In this document: positions 1-5,769 of the stretch, piece by piece
Position numbering within the stretch: the first letter of the stretch is position 1
Layout: each line of letters opens with the position of its first letter
NCBI GenBank assembly: GCA_003524705.1
Contig: DQGV01000102.1
Location: forward strand, 372 to 8,776
DNA length: 8,405 nt
Direction of reading: 5' to 3'
DNA from: Anaerolineae bacterium
GTDB lineage: Bacteria > Chloroflexota > Anaerolineae > Anaerolineales > Villigracilaceae
The notes under the pieces: model-generated
Databases searched by the model: none
The model's input: only the letters and a program-made list of their open reading frames with translations
What the model was told of the DNA's origin: nothing
Made by a program: the position numbers and the translations under genes

Positions 1-441
1 TTTCATCACAGGCACAGGATTCATAAAATGCATCCCGATCACTTTGTCAGGCCGTTTGGTTTGTGACGCAATTTTTGTAATCGAAATGGATGATGTATTG
101 CTGGCTAAAATCACACCTTCACGGGCAACACGGTCTAACTCTTTGAAAATTTTGAATTTCAATTCTGGGTTTTCAGTTGCGGCTTCGATGATGAAATCCG
201 CTTCAATTACGCTGTCGTATGATGACGCATATTTGATATTGTCCGCGCTTGATTTTTGTTCTTGATTAATCGTCCCCTTCGACAAAAGTTTTTCAGTGGA
301 TTTATTAATCGCCGCTTTGGCTTTTTCCAACGCTTCAGGATTCACGTCCATGCATGTTGTTTGGTACCCAGCCGTTGCCGCCACTTGAGCGATTCCGTTA
401 CCCATTGTTCCTGCGCCGATGACGAAAATATGTTTTACCAT
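1..441 (-). CDS. 3-hydroxyacyl-CoA (3-hydroxybutyryl-CoA) dehydrogenase, N-terminal 147 residues; 3' end beyond the left edge
   Basis: NAD-dependent oxidation of (S)-3-hydroxyacyl-CoA to 3-oxoacyl-CoA (or the reverse), a cytosolic step of beta-oxidation or of 3-hydroxybutyryl-CoA formation. I translated the open frame by hand: it starts ATG at 441 and has no stop before base 1. Seen: Rossmann loop GAGTMG at residues 9-14, Asp32 at the end of the second strand (selects NAD over NADP in this family), EAATEN at 86-91, the NTSS segment at 115-118 with the substrate-binding Ser, and GMHFMNPVPVM from residue 136 with catalytic His138. These are the hallmarks of the 3HCDH N-terminal domain; the helical C-terminal domain is off-window. 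The Shine-Dalgarno sequence AGGAG lies 5 nt before the ATG. It is the last visible gene of a minus-strand series that begins with a thiolase, which fits a shared pathway. Chain-length preference and exact gene name (hbd, fadB2 and paaH are all possible) cannot be decided. Confidence 0.92.
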   Translation of the reverse strand, partial: MVKHIFVIGAGTMGNGIAQVAATAGYQTTCMDVNPEALEKAKAAINKSTEKLLSKGTINQEQKSSADNIKYASSYDSVIEADFIIEAATENPELKFKIFKELDRVAREGVILASNTSSISITKIASQTKRPDKVIGMHFMNPVPVMK

Positions 442-452
442 TTAATCTCCTA

Positions 453-515
453 ATCTTATAAGTCTAACAAGTCTGACTAGTCCGACCTGTAAGACTTGTT
501 AGACCTATCCGACCT
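453..515. repeat. Period-9 degenerate tandem array of GTCNGAC palindromes, with a 12-bp inverted repeat
   Basis: Reading the plus strand in steps of nine from 453 gives atcttataa, gtctaacaa, gtctgacta, gtccgacct, gtaagactt, gttagacct, atccgacct. The consensus is GTCNGACYT, in which GTCNGAC is itself a 7-bp palindrome. Within it, 462-473 and 493-504 are perfect 12-bp inverted repeats around a 19-nt loop. The array fills the DinB-to-dehydrogenase junction and runs over the DinB stop codon, so the last codons (Lys-Val-Gly-stop) are made of repeat. No T-run follows, so an intrinsic terminator is unlikely. A folded spacer in the polycistronic mRNA or a mobile palindrome family is possible. Confidence 0.7.
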
Positions 516-993
516 TATCTTTCCAAATTTTATAATTATTTTTTATCTGCTCAATATGTCCCGGAATATGTCCTGAATAAATATTCAACCATTTCTCAAA
601 AGTATACGGCTCATCATATTCAGGATGTTTAACTGAATTTGCAAATACTTCATCAGGTTGTTGTTTCAATAACTTGTATGTAGTCTTACGAACAAATTTT
701 ACAGTCTCTAACGCATCTTCCCAACTTTGGTCGTGATAATTTAATTCGACTGCCCATTTGTCTTGGTCATAGCCCATCAACAAACCACCGGGTTCCACAA
801 TTAATTTTCTCGCCCGCAACGCCGCATTGGATTCTGAATCTGCAAGGTGGACGAGAATCTCATGCACACTCCATTCCTTCGGTTCAGGCTTAAACTTCCG
901 CATCTCTTGCGGAATATCTTTCAAAGTTTGCATTAGCAACTCATAGCCATTGCCATACAACTCAATTTTTTCATCGCGTTCTTTTTTATTCAT
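505..993 (-). CDS. DinB-superfamily protein (four-helix bundle with a His-triad metal site)
   Basis: 162 residues, within the usual DinB/YfiT-like range. Seen: WSVHEILVHLADSE at residues 41-54 with His49, and SGHIPGHIEQI at 140-150 with His142 and His146. One His in the second helix and an H-x3-H pair in the last helix form the typical divalent-metal triad of this superfamily. Members include thiol-dependent S-transferases (bacillithiol and mycothiol types) and many uncharacterised damage-inducible proteins, so the substrate cannot be named. The protein is predicted soluble. The ATG at 993 is preceded by GGAG with 7 nt spacing. It lies 19 nt downstream of the lipoprotein gene and 63 nt upstream of the dehydrogenase gene, all on one strand, so cotranscription is likely. 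The C-terminus is encoded by the repeat array beginning at its stop. Superfamily assignment is firm, function unknown. Confidence 0.85.
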   Translation of the reverse strand: MNKKERDEKIELYGNGYELLMQTLKDIPQEMRKFKPEPKEWSVHEILVHLADSESNAALRARKLIVEPGGLLMGYDQDKWAVELNYHDQSWEDALETVKFVRKTTYKLLKQQPDEVFANSVKHPEYDEPYTFEKWLNIYSGHIPGHIEQIKNNYKIWKDKVG

Positions 994-1012
994 TTACCAA
1001 CTCCAAATTTTA

Positions 1013-2068
1013 TTATTTTTTTTCAACAAAGCTTTGAGACTTTAAGTCATAATATGAAATTTCATGATAATTAACAAAATAGTCTTCACTATATTGAAGT
1101 AATTTATTTGTTTTTATGGTCAATACATTGTCTTCCGACCAATTTGTTACATAGGATGGGTGTATCGAATCTAGAATAATAATATTCGAGGTCTTTTTTA
1201 TTAAGTCCATTATTACCAATGAGTATTTTTGATTCTCATCATACATATTGCCAATCTGTGCAAATAAAGCAATTTGTTGGCCATCTGGACTCCATGTCGT
1301 ATGCCCAGCTTGCTCAAAATTTCCAATATGAATTAGCTCTTCTTCACCTGTTGATAGATCCAATAGATGTAAGTCTATTTTGGTGCTTGCATTTGCTTGG
1401 CTACAAATAATATAAACTAAACGGTTTTCAACAGGAGAGAATGAGAAGTAATTAAAGTAACCCTCTATTATTGATTTCCATTCCCCTGTTTGAAGATTAA
1501 GAACAAAAAGAGTATTACCATTGCTACGTGTATCTGTATGTGGGCAACATGGCTGGTTTGTAAAGTAAAGATATTTTCCATCTTCTGACCAATGTAAAGC
1601 GTCTACACTACCTGCATCATTCGGATAATATTCAAAAACTTCTAAATAGGGAATAACCCATTGATTTTCAAAAGTTGAAACTACATGGAATTCACCACCT
1701 TCAAGGTATTGACAGTCAACAGCTATCCATTTTCCATTAGGAGATTTAAATACACCTTCAAAATCAGGCACGCAATGCTGAGGGAATTGTGTTGCTAAAG
1801 TAGCAATCGCTACTTTAGTTTCGGCTATTTGAGTATAAATCCCATTAAATTGATTTTCTTGTGCAGTTGCCCAAAAAGCTAATGTTGGCTCCATTGTGGA
1901 AATTGGTGTTAACGTATTAGTTACAATTGGTGAGGAAGTTTGTATTACAGTTTCAGTAGAAGAAATTGTAGGAAGATTCGAATTTGATATTCCACAAGAC
2001 AAAAGAATACCATTTAATGTTATTAATACAAACAATATCAAAAACTTGTATTTTGATTTACCTATCAC
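1013..2068 (-). CDS. Predicted lipoprotein with TolB/WD40-like beta-propeller repeats; GTG start
   Basis: About 351 residues from a GTG at 2068. The N-terminus is Met-Ile-Gly-Lys-Ser-Lys-Tyr-Lys followed by a hydrophobic stretch and LLSC at 22-25, a lipoprotein signal peptide with Cys25 as the lipidation site, so the protein is probably anchored outside the cytoplasmic membrane. A Ser/Thr/Pro-rich linker and a helical segment rich in Gln/Thr follow. Then come repeated blades with SPNGKW, WSEDGKY, FSPVENR, WSPDGQQ and WSEDN motifs, each followed by short beta strands, as in TolB-like propellers. The frame is open upstream to a TTG at 2101, but that codon has no Shine-Dalgarno sequence and would bury the signal peptide. 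GGAG sits 5 nt before the GTG, which decides the start. Coding is more AT-rich than the thiolase upstream, which may indicate separate acquisition. No catalytic residues are recognisable; a sensing or binding role is only inference. Confidence 0.75.
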   Translation of the reverse strand: MIGKSKYKFLILFVLITLNGILLSCGISNSNLPTISSTETVIQTSSPIVTNTLTPISTMEPTLAFWATAQENQFNGIYTQIAETKVAIATLATQFPQHCVPDFEGVFKSPNGKWIAVDCQYLEGGEFHVVSTFENQWVIPYLEVFEYYPNDAGSVDALHWSEDGKYLYFTNQPCCPHTDTRSNGNTLFVLNLQTGEWKSIIEGYFNYFSFSPVENRLVYIICSQANASTKIDLHLLDLSTGEEELIHIGNFEQAGHTTWSPDGQQIALFAQIGNMYDENQKYSLVIMDLIKKTSNIIILDSIHPSYVTNWSEDNVLTIKTNKLLQYSEDYFVNYHEISYYDLKSQSFVEKK

Positions 2069-2089
2069 AAATTCTCCAACAACCAATCT

Positions 2090-2125
2090 CCAATTACTCA
2101 ATTACTATTTACCAATTACTCAATT
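2090..2125. repeat. 14-bp perfect direct repeat at the thiolase/lipoprotein junction
   Basis: CCAATTACTCAATT occurs at 2090-2103 and again at 2112-2125, a 22-bp offset, with related 'caattact' and 'ccaat' fragments between and beside the copies. The downstream copy contains the thiolase stop codon and its last residues; the other lies just upstream of the lipoprotein start region. It looks like a slippage-derived spacer rather than a binding site. Confidence 0.6.
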
Positions 2126-3315
2126 TCAACAGCCATCGCAACCGCTTCACCGCCGCCCAAGCATAACGAAGCGATTCCCTTTTTCAATCCGCGATTTTTC
2201 AATGCATAAATCAAAGTCGTCAGCACGCGCGCACCACTTGCACCGAGTGGATGTCCCAATGCAATTGCGCCGCCGTTCACGTTAACTTTATTCCAGTCCC
2301 AGCCTTGTTCTGCCAATGCATATCCATCTGCTAACACTTGCGCGGCGAATGCTTCGTTCAATTCAATCAAATCAACATCTTTCAATGTCCAATTGATTTT
2401 CTTCAACAATTTCGGAATCGCATGTGCGGGTGCGGCAAATAAATATTTTGGTTCTAATGCGGCTTGAGCGTATCCAACTACTTTTGCAATCGGTTTGATT
2501 TTATTTTTTTCAGCATACGCGCGTGATGAAATCACAACTGCCGCTGCGCCATCGTTCATCGGTGATGAATTTCCTGCAGTCACTTTGCCATCAGATTTAA
2601 AGGCAGGCTTCAATTTGGATAATGATTCTAAACTCGCATCTTTTCGTGGACCTTCATCCTGTTTCACCAGCGTTGACTCACCTTTACGCCCGAGGATTTC
2701 GACGGGCACAATTTCATCGGCGAAATATCCTGCTTCCGAAGCAGTAACAGCTTTGAGGTGAGATTGAAGCGCAAATTCATCCATTGCTTGGCGAGTTACC
2801 TCATATTCATCTCCGATAAATTCAGCCGCCATGCCCATGCCCCAATTTTCAAATGGATCCCACAAGCCATCACTTAATAAAGCATCGGTCATTTGAGTGT
2901 TGCCGAATTTCAATTCGCCCATGCGACCATTGACGAGATACGGCGCACGACTCATGGATTCAAATCCACCTGCGATAAACAAATCTGCATCGCCTGCGCG
3001 AACAGCTTGAGATGCCATCATTGCGGCTTTGAGACCTGAACCACAAACTTTATTAATCGTCGTTGCACTGACAGTTTCCGGAACGTTTGCGTAAATTCCA
3101 GATTGACGAGCAGGGGCTTGACCCAAACCCGCCGAAACGACATTGCCCATAATAATTTCTTCAATATCTTTTGGATTGATGCCAGCGCGTTTAACTGCTT
3201 CTTGGACAGCAATTGCGCCGAGTTTTGTAGCAGGCACACTGCTTAATGCACCTTGAAATTTTCCAATCGGTGTGCGCGCGGCACTTAATATAACTGCTTC
3301 GTTTTCTTTGCTCAT
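2116..3315 (-). CDS. Acetyl-CoA C-acetyltransferase / thiolase
   Basis: 399 residues, the normal length of a biosynthetic-type thiolase. It catalyses condensation of two acetyl-CoA to acetoacetyl-CoA or the reverse thiolytic cleavage, in the cytosol. Seen: ARTPIGKFQGAL near 13-24; NKVCGSGLKA at 88-97 with nucleophile Cys91; GNSSPMNDGAAA at 248-259; NEAFA at 320-324; GGAIALGHPLGASGAR at 348-363 with His355; and CLGGGEAVAM at 385-394 with the second catalytic Cys385. Every expected catalytic element is present. The ATG at 3315 is preceded by AAGGAG with 5 nt spacing. It is the first gene of a same-strand series that ends with a 3-hydroxyacyl-CoA dehydrogenase, the next enzyme of the pathway. 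Whether the flow is degradative (beta-oxidation) or synthetic is not decided by sequence. Thiolase identity is near certain; preference for acetoacetyl-CoA over longer 3-oxoacyl-CoA is inferred. Confidence 0.95.
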   Translation of the reverse strand: MSKENEAVILSAARTPIGKFQGALSSVPATKLGAIAVQEAVKRAGINPKDIEEIIMGNVVSAGLGQAPARQSGIYANVPETVSATTINKVCGSGLKAAMMASQAVRAGDADLFIAGGFESMSRAPYLVNGRMGELKFGNTQMTDALLSDGLWDPFENWGMGMAAEFIGDEYEVTRQAMDEFALQSHLKAVTASEAGYFADEIVPVEILGRKGESTLVKQDEGPRKDASLESLSKLKPAFKSDGKVTAGNSSPMNDGAAAVVISSRAYAEKNKIKPIAKVVGYAQAALEPKYLFAAPAHAIPKLLKKINWTLKDVDLIELNEAFAAQVLADGYALAEQGWDWNKVNVNGGAIALGHPLGASGARVLTTLIYALKNRGLKKGIASLCLGGGEAVAMAVEIE

Positions 3316-3335
3316 CAGTTCTCCTTGATGTGGGT

Positions 3336-3341
3336 ATTATA
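3336..3341 (-). promoter_or_regulatory. Candidate -10 box for the thiolase operon
   Basis: On the minus strand a perfect TATAAT lies at 3341-3336, 20 nt before the thiolase ATG. That would put the transcript start near 3329 with a leader of about 14 nt containing the AAGGAG ribosome site. No good -35 element is visible at 16-18 bp spacing; that position is occupied by an arm of the neighbouring hairpin. An activator-dependent promoter, or a chance match in AT-rich DNA, are both possible. Confidence 0.4.
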
Positions 3342-3346
3342 AAGCC

Positions 3347-3393
3347 ATTGCCCCGTAAGGTTTGCTAATTTTCTAACAAACTTACGGGGCAAT
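3347..3393 (-). terminator. GC-rich hairpin between the SET gene and the thiolase gene (possible terminator)
   Basis: Arms 3347-3364 and 3377-3393 pair over 17 positions with a single bulged G (3360) and a 12-nt AT-rich loop. The stem core is TTGCCCCGTAAG. On the minus strand it lies 30 nt past the SET stop and is followed by GGCTTTATAAT, only a poor T-run. It may end the SET transcript, or be a member of a mobile palindrome family. On the plus strand there is no gene for it to terminate. Confidence 0.5.
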
Positions 3394-3423
3394 CGATATT
3401 CAGTTTATGAAAGAAATTTGAGG

Positions 3424-3906
3424 CTAGCCCTTCAAATTCTTCAGAATATTTTTCGTATTCTTCAACAGTTCAATCATCAAATCGCGGATGTGGGGATTGA
3501 GATAATGATTCTCTAAAGTAGAGAGAGGTAAAAATCTTGCACCTGCTACTACGTGAATACAATTTGATGCGCCACATAAGCATATAAAAGGTGCATCCAT
3601 TTCCCATTCAGTGGAAGGGTAGAAGAAGTAAAGGTCTTCGCCTTTTTCAATATCTTTGCAAGCAACCACTTGCATTTTATCTGTATCTAAAATTACATTT
3701 GGGCTACATGAATGATTCAATGCCGCAAGTTTGCCGACGTGGGTATGTTTATCACGCCCAATTTGTACTGTAAAGCGATTTGGTTTGTCGGTGATATTTT
3801 CACTGGGCATTGCACAAATCACTTCACCTTTTTTATAGGCTTGTTTTGTAACCAATGTTCTGAATTTATTTTCAGTTTTGATTGCAAGTGTTTCCATTGT
3901 TGTCAT
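3424..3906 (-). CDS. SET-domain protein with post-SET-type Cys cluster (putative protein-lysine methyltransferase)
   Basis: About 160 residues. Known SET domains transfer methyl groups from S-adenosylmethionine to protein lysines. Seen: KKGEVI near 25-30 (start of the SET fold); LNHSCSPN at 63-70, the canonical pseudoknot motif; KGEDLYFFYPSTEW at 88-101 with a candidate catalytic Tyr96; then CLCGASNC at 109-116. The last is C-x-C-x4-C, the post-SET arrangement, which in eukaryotic enzymes binds zinc together with the Cys of NHSC (here Cys67). A helical tail rich in Leu/Lys ends the protein. A TTG at 3912 is in frame, but AGGAG lies 8 nt from the ATG at 3906 and only 2-3 nt from the TTG, so ATG 3906 is chosen. 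It is probably monocistronic, with a promoter upstream and a hairpin downstream. The substrate is unknown; histones, ribosomal proteins and small molecules cannot be separated. Confidence 0.85.
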   Translation of the reverse strand: MTTMETLAIKTENKFRTLVTKQAYKKGEVICAMPSENITDKPNRFTVQIGRDKHTHVGKLAALNHSCSPNVILDTDKMQVVACKDIEKGEDLYFFYPSTEWEMDAPFICLCGASNCIHVVAGARFLPLSTLENHYLNPHIRDLMIELLKNTKNILKNLKG

Positions 3907-3951
3907 AATCAATTCTCCTTTGATAAATATTTTTATTTATCATTTCTATAT

Positions 3952-3979
3952 AGTATAGCCATAATAAATTTAATTGCAA
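3952..3979 (-). promoter_or_regulatory. Predicted sigma70-type promoter of the SET-domain gene
   Basis: On the minus strand TTGCAA (3979-3974) and TATACT (3957-3952) are separated by 16 bp. That matches 4/6 and 5/6 positions of the consensus hexamers. The predicted start near 3945 gives a leader of about 38 nt that includes the AAAGGAGA ribosome site. It lies in a strongly AT-rich gap, so chance matches are possible. Confidence 0.5.
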
Positions 3980-4020
3980 GAGTTAAATGAATAATATTTA
4001 ATATTTTAAGATTGAAGGTT

Positions 4021-4065
4021 AAATAAAAAACACGAGAATGTTTATATATATAAATATTCTCGTGT
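4021..4065 (-). terminator. Rho-independent terminator of the radical SAM-VOC operon
   Basis: The segment 4031-4064 is self-complementary along its whole length except for one G-T pair (4040/4055). It gives a stem of up to 17 pairs with core CACGAGAAT and an AT-rich tip. On the minus strand, 19 nt after the VOC stop codon, it is followed directly by TTTTTTATTT (4030-4021). Stem plus T-run in the correct orientation is a textbook intrinsic terminator. On the plus strand no gene leads into it. Confidence 0.85.
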
Positions 4066-4083
4066 GGTAATGTGAAAAATATT

Positions 4084-4500
4084 TTATTTTAATTTGCTTA
4101 CAATTAAGATGCCTGTACCAAATGGGTCTTTGAGATAACAATATCTTAATGGTTCATACATCAACTGATCAGATGGTTTATCACCTGTGGCACCTGCATC
4201 AATAAACGCTTGATATAAATTTTCAACTTCTTGAGAAGTCTTCATCAAAAAATGAATTTCAGAATTTTGTGGGTTTCCTCCTTTTGATGGGAAAAGTGTT
4301 AACCAAATATTTCCGATTTGCCAGCCTTTGGTAAATTCACCTTCGATATAAGCGGGTGGACCAAACACTTGCGTATAAAATTCAACGGCTTTTTCATACT
4401 CTTGAAAATACAAAGCCACGCCATGTAAACCAACAAATTCAAATTTCGGTTTTGGTGCAGGGTTGACGAAATATGCTTGTTTGTAACTCTCGTAATCCAT
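4084..4500 (-). CDS. VOC-family (glyoxalase/bleomycin-resistance/dioxygenase fold) protein
   Basis: 138 residues, one typical two-module VOC chain. Seen: GLHGVALYFQEYEKAVEFY from residue 24, the first beta strand and helix with candidate metal ligand His26; NSEIHFLMK at 79-87 with His83; and the closing YLKDPFGTGILIV at 122-134. In metal-dependent members the last strand usually has DPxGNxxE; here the Glu position is not conserved (GTGILIV), so the metal site may be incomplete or differ. Enzymatic activity is therefore uncertain, and binding-only or resistance-type roles are possible. The ATG at 4500 has AGGAG 5 nt upstream and lies 14 nt after the radical SAM stop, so the two genes almost certainly share a transcript that ends at the hairpin at 4031-4064. 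A direct functional link to the radical SAM protein is inferred from operon structure only. Confidence 0.85.
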   Translation of the reverse strand: MDYESYKQAYFVNPAPKPKFEFVGLHGVALYFQEYEKAVEFYTQVFGPPAYIEGEFTKGWQIGNIWLTLFPSKGGNPQNSEIHFLMKTSQEVENLYQAFIDAGATGDKPSDQLMYEPLRYCYLKDPFGTGILIVSKLK

Positions 4501-4514
4501 AGCAACTCCTTTGT

Positions 4515-5690
4515 TTATATGAAAGACAATTGAGATTCTACGCGCTTTCCATTCAATAAAATAAACGGTGCGGCTTTGTCGGCGAGGATGTGAAGTTTTT
4601 TCAAGGCAGATAATGAATTGATTTTATTCATTCTTCTGGCGTTCAAAATAATTTCTGCACCTTTGAGTCCGATGCCTGGAATTTTGATCAGTTGCTGCTT
4701 ATCAGCGGTATTGATTTCGATGGGGGAGTGAATCAGGTTGAGGTTTGCCCACGCAAGTTTCGGGTCTGCATGAAGCGGAAGGTTTTCATCAGAAGTAAAA
4801 GGTAAATCTTCCAAATCAAAATCATAATCGTGCAATAAAAACGAGGCTTGATACAAACGATGTTCACGCATCGGGTTCACTGCGGGTTTATTTTCAAGCG
4901 GCGTATCATGGATGGGATGAAACGCAGAATAATAAGCACGTTGCAAGCGAATGTTTTTTATCAACCAATGTGTTGTGGTTAATAATTCCAAATCGCTTTC
5001 GTCGGCGCCACCTGCTACAAACTGCGTCACCGCCGACGGATATTTTCCATTCCAAAATTTATAAGCAGGTTCATTGCGACGAATTTCTTCTATCATGCGA
5101 AGCGGGCGCATTAACTCTTCAATAAAAATTTTATGCGGTGCAAGTTTTGCAAGTCGCTCAGTATTGGGCGCTTCTAAATTCACCGAAAGCCTATCAGCCA
5201 ATTGCATGGCGCGATAGACTTGGTCTTTTTCTGTGCCGGGCATCAGTTTTAGATGAAGATAGCCGCGGAAGCCTTTTTTCTTGCGCAGGATTTCTGCTGT
5301 ATCTAAAAGTTTATCTTGGGTTCGGACTCCGCCTCCTGCTATGCCCGAACTGAGGAAGACACCTTCAACTAATCCACGCTGATGCATTTTGCTAAACAGG
5401 TCTGCGAATTCTTGTGGCTTGAAGGTTGCACGGCGAAAATCTCTGCCTGCTCTAAATGGACAGTAATAGCAATCCCGCTCACATGCTGAGGACAATAAAG
5501 TTTTCAGTAAAACGATATTTTTTCCATTGGGTAGTTGAGCAGGGTGGGCGAAGGCGGCACGTTTTTCTTTTGGAGTGAAACAAGAGGGTTGAGTAGGGGC
5601 GAGGTCATCTCGCCCAGTAGTTTTGGTTTCCTCTGCATGTTCCAATTCCATTTGGCTGGAAAGTTCTACCAAAGTATCTAATGCATCCAT
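4515..5690 (-). CDS. Radical SAM protein with C-terminal helix-hairpin-helix, putative DNA modification/repair type
   Basis: 391 residues. Seen: CERDCYYC at 70-77, the C-x3-C-x2-C motif whose three Cys hold the SAM-cleaving 4Fe-4S cluster; GVFLSSGI at 110-117; LHLKLMPG and SVNLEAPN segments (145-176) typical of the TIM-barrel strands; and INTADKQQLIKIPGIG from 326 with GAEIILNAR to 351, a helix-hairpin-helix DNA-binding unit. This layout resembles the 'putative DNA modification/repair radical SAM protein' family (COG4277-like), whose members are often encoded beside uracil-DNA-glycosylase-like proteins; the reaction is unknown. No such partner is visible here; the downstream partner is a VOC protein. 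The ATG at 5690 has no Shine-Dalgarno sequence, and the predicted transcript start is 1 nt upstream, so translation is probably leaderless. The linker around residues 24-35 is encoded by an unrelated-looking palindromic repeat. Radical SAM identity is near certain, the DNA role inferred. Confidence 0.88.
   Translation of the reverse strand: MDALDTLVELSSQMELEHAEETKTTGRDDLAPTQPSCFTPKEKRAAFAHPAQLPNGKNIVLLKTLLSSACERDCYYCPFRAGRDFRRATFKPQEFADLFSKMHQRGLVEGVFLSSGIAGGGVRTQDKLLDTAEILRKKKGFRGYLHLKLMPGTEKDQVYRAMQLADRLSVNLEAPNTERLAKLAPHKIFIEELMRPLRMIEEIRRNEPAYKFWNGKYPSAVTQFVAGGADESDLELLTTTHWLIKNIRLQRAYYSAFHPIHDTPLENKPAVNPMREHRLYQASFLLHDYDFDLEDLPFTSDENLPLHADPKLAWANLNLIHSPIEINTADKQQLIKIPGIGLKGAEIILNARRMNKINSLSALKKLHILADKAAPFILLNGKRVESQLSFI
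5594..5620. repeat. Palindromic repeat-like element inside the radical SAM reading frame
   Basis: GGGCGAG (5597-5603) and CTCGCCC (5609-5615) form a perfect 7-bp inverted repeat around GTCAT, flanked by GTA and GTAG. It resembles intergenic palindromes of the type GTAGGGGCGAGGTNNCCTCGCCCCTAC that I associate with many environmental bacterial genomes (recollection, not a search). Its translation supplies Gly-Arg-Asp-Asp-Leu-Ala-Pro-Thr-Gln in the poorly conserved linker before the iron-sulfur motif, without breaking the frame. Confidence 0.45.
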
Positions 5691-5728
5691 ACTTGCTATT
5701 ATAGAATATTTGTTCTATAATAGCAAGT
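5691..5728. promoter_or_regulatory. Perfectly symmetric divergent promoter (16-bp inverted repeat)
   Basis: 5691-5706 and 5713-5728 are perfect 16-bp inverted repeats around TATTTG. Each strand carries the same promoter: TTGCTA, 17 bp, TATAAT (plus strand 5693-5698 and 5716-5721; minus strand 5726-5721 and 5703-5698). Predicted starts are about 5728 (+), giving a 42-nt leader before the ASCH gene, and about 5691 (-), one base before the radical SAM ATG. With these starts the palindrome itself is not transcribed, which argues for a DNA element rather than an RNA hairpin. It could also be an operator for a dimeric repressor controlling both genes. Confidence 0.65.
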
Positions 5729-5769
5729 GCTATTGAAAATCCTTTTACAACAAATAAGCGAGATTAAAT

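Noticed and set aside
44..453. Two small plus-strand frames opposite the 3-hydroxyacyl-CoA dehydrogenase
   Set aside because: The minus-strand frame carries all dehydrogenase motifs; the plus-strand frames resemble nothing and are antisense shadows.
453..515. CRISPR array interpretation of the nine-base repeat array
   Set aside because: Units are contiguous 9-mers without spacers, far shorter than CRISPR repeats, and no cas genes are present.
2069..2101. TTG at 2101 as the lipoprotein start
   Set aside because: No ribosome site, and it would place 11 extra residues before the signal peptide; GTG 2068 has GGAG at good spacing.
1896..2285. Plus-strand 129-residue frame over the thiolase/lipoprotein junction
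   Set aside because: It crosses the stop of one real gene and the start of another on the opposite strand, is low-complexity, and has no ribosome site.
3993..4005. AT-only dyad AATATTTAATATT upstream of the SET promoter as an operator
   Set aside because: Such dyads are expected by chance in this very AT-rich gap, and nothing else supports it.
5691..5728. Intrinsic terminator interpretation of the 16-bp inverted repeat
   Set aside because: It lies between two divergent gene starts, so no transcript ends there; it lacks a T-run and contains promoter hexamers on both strands.
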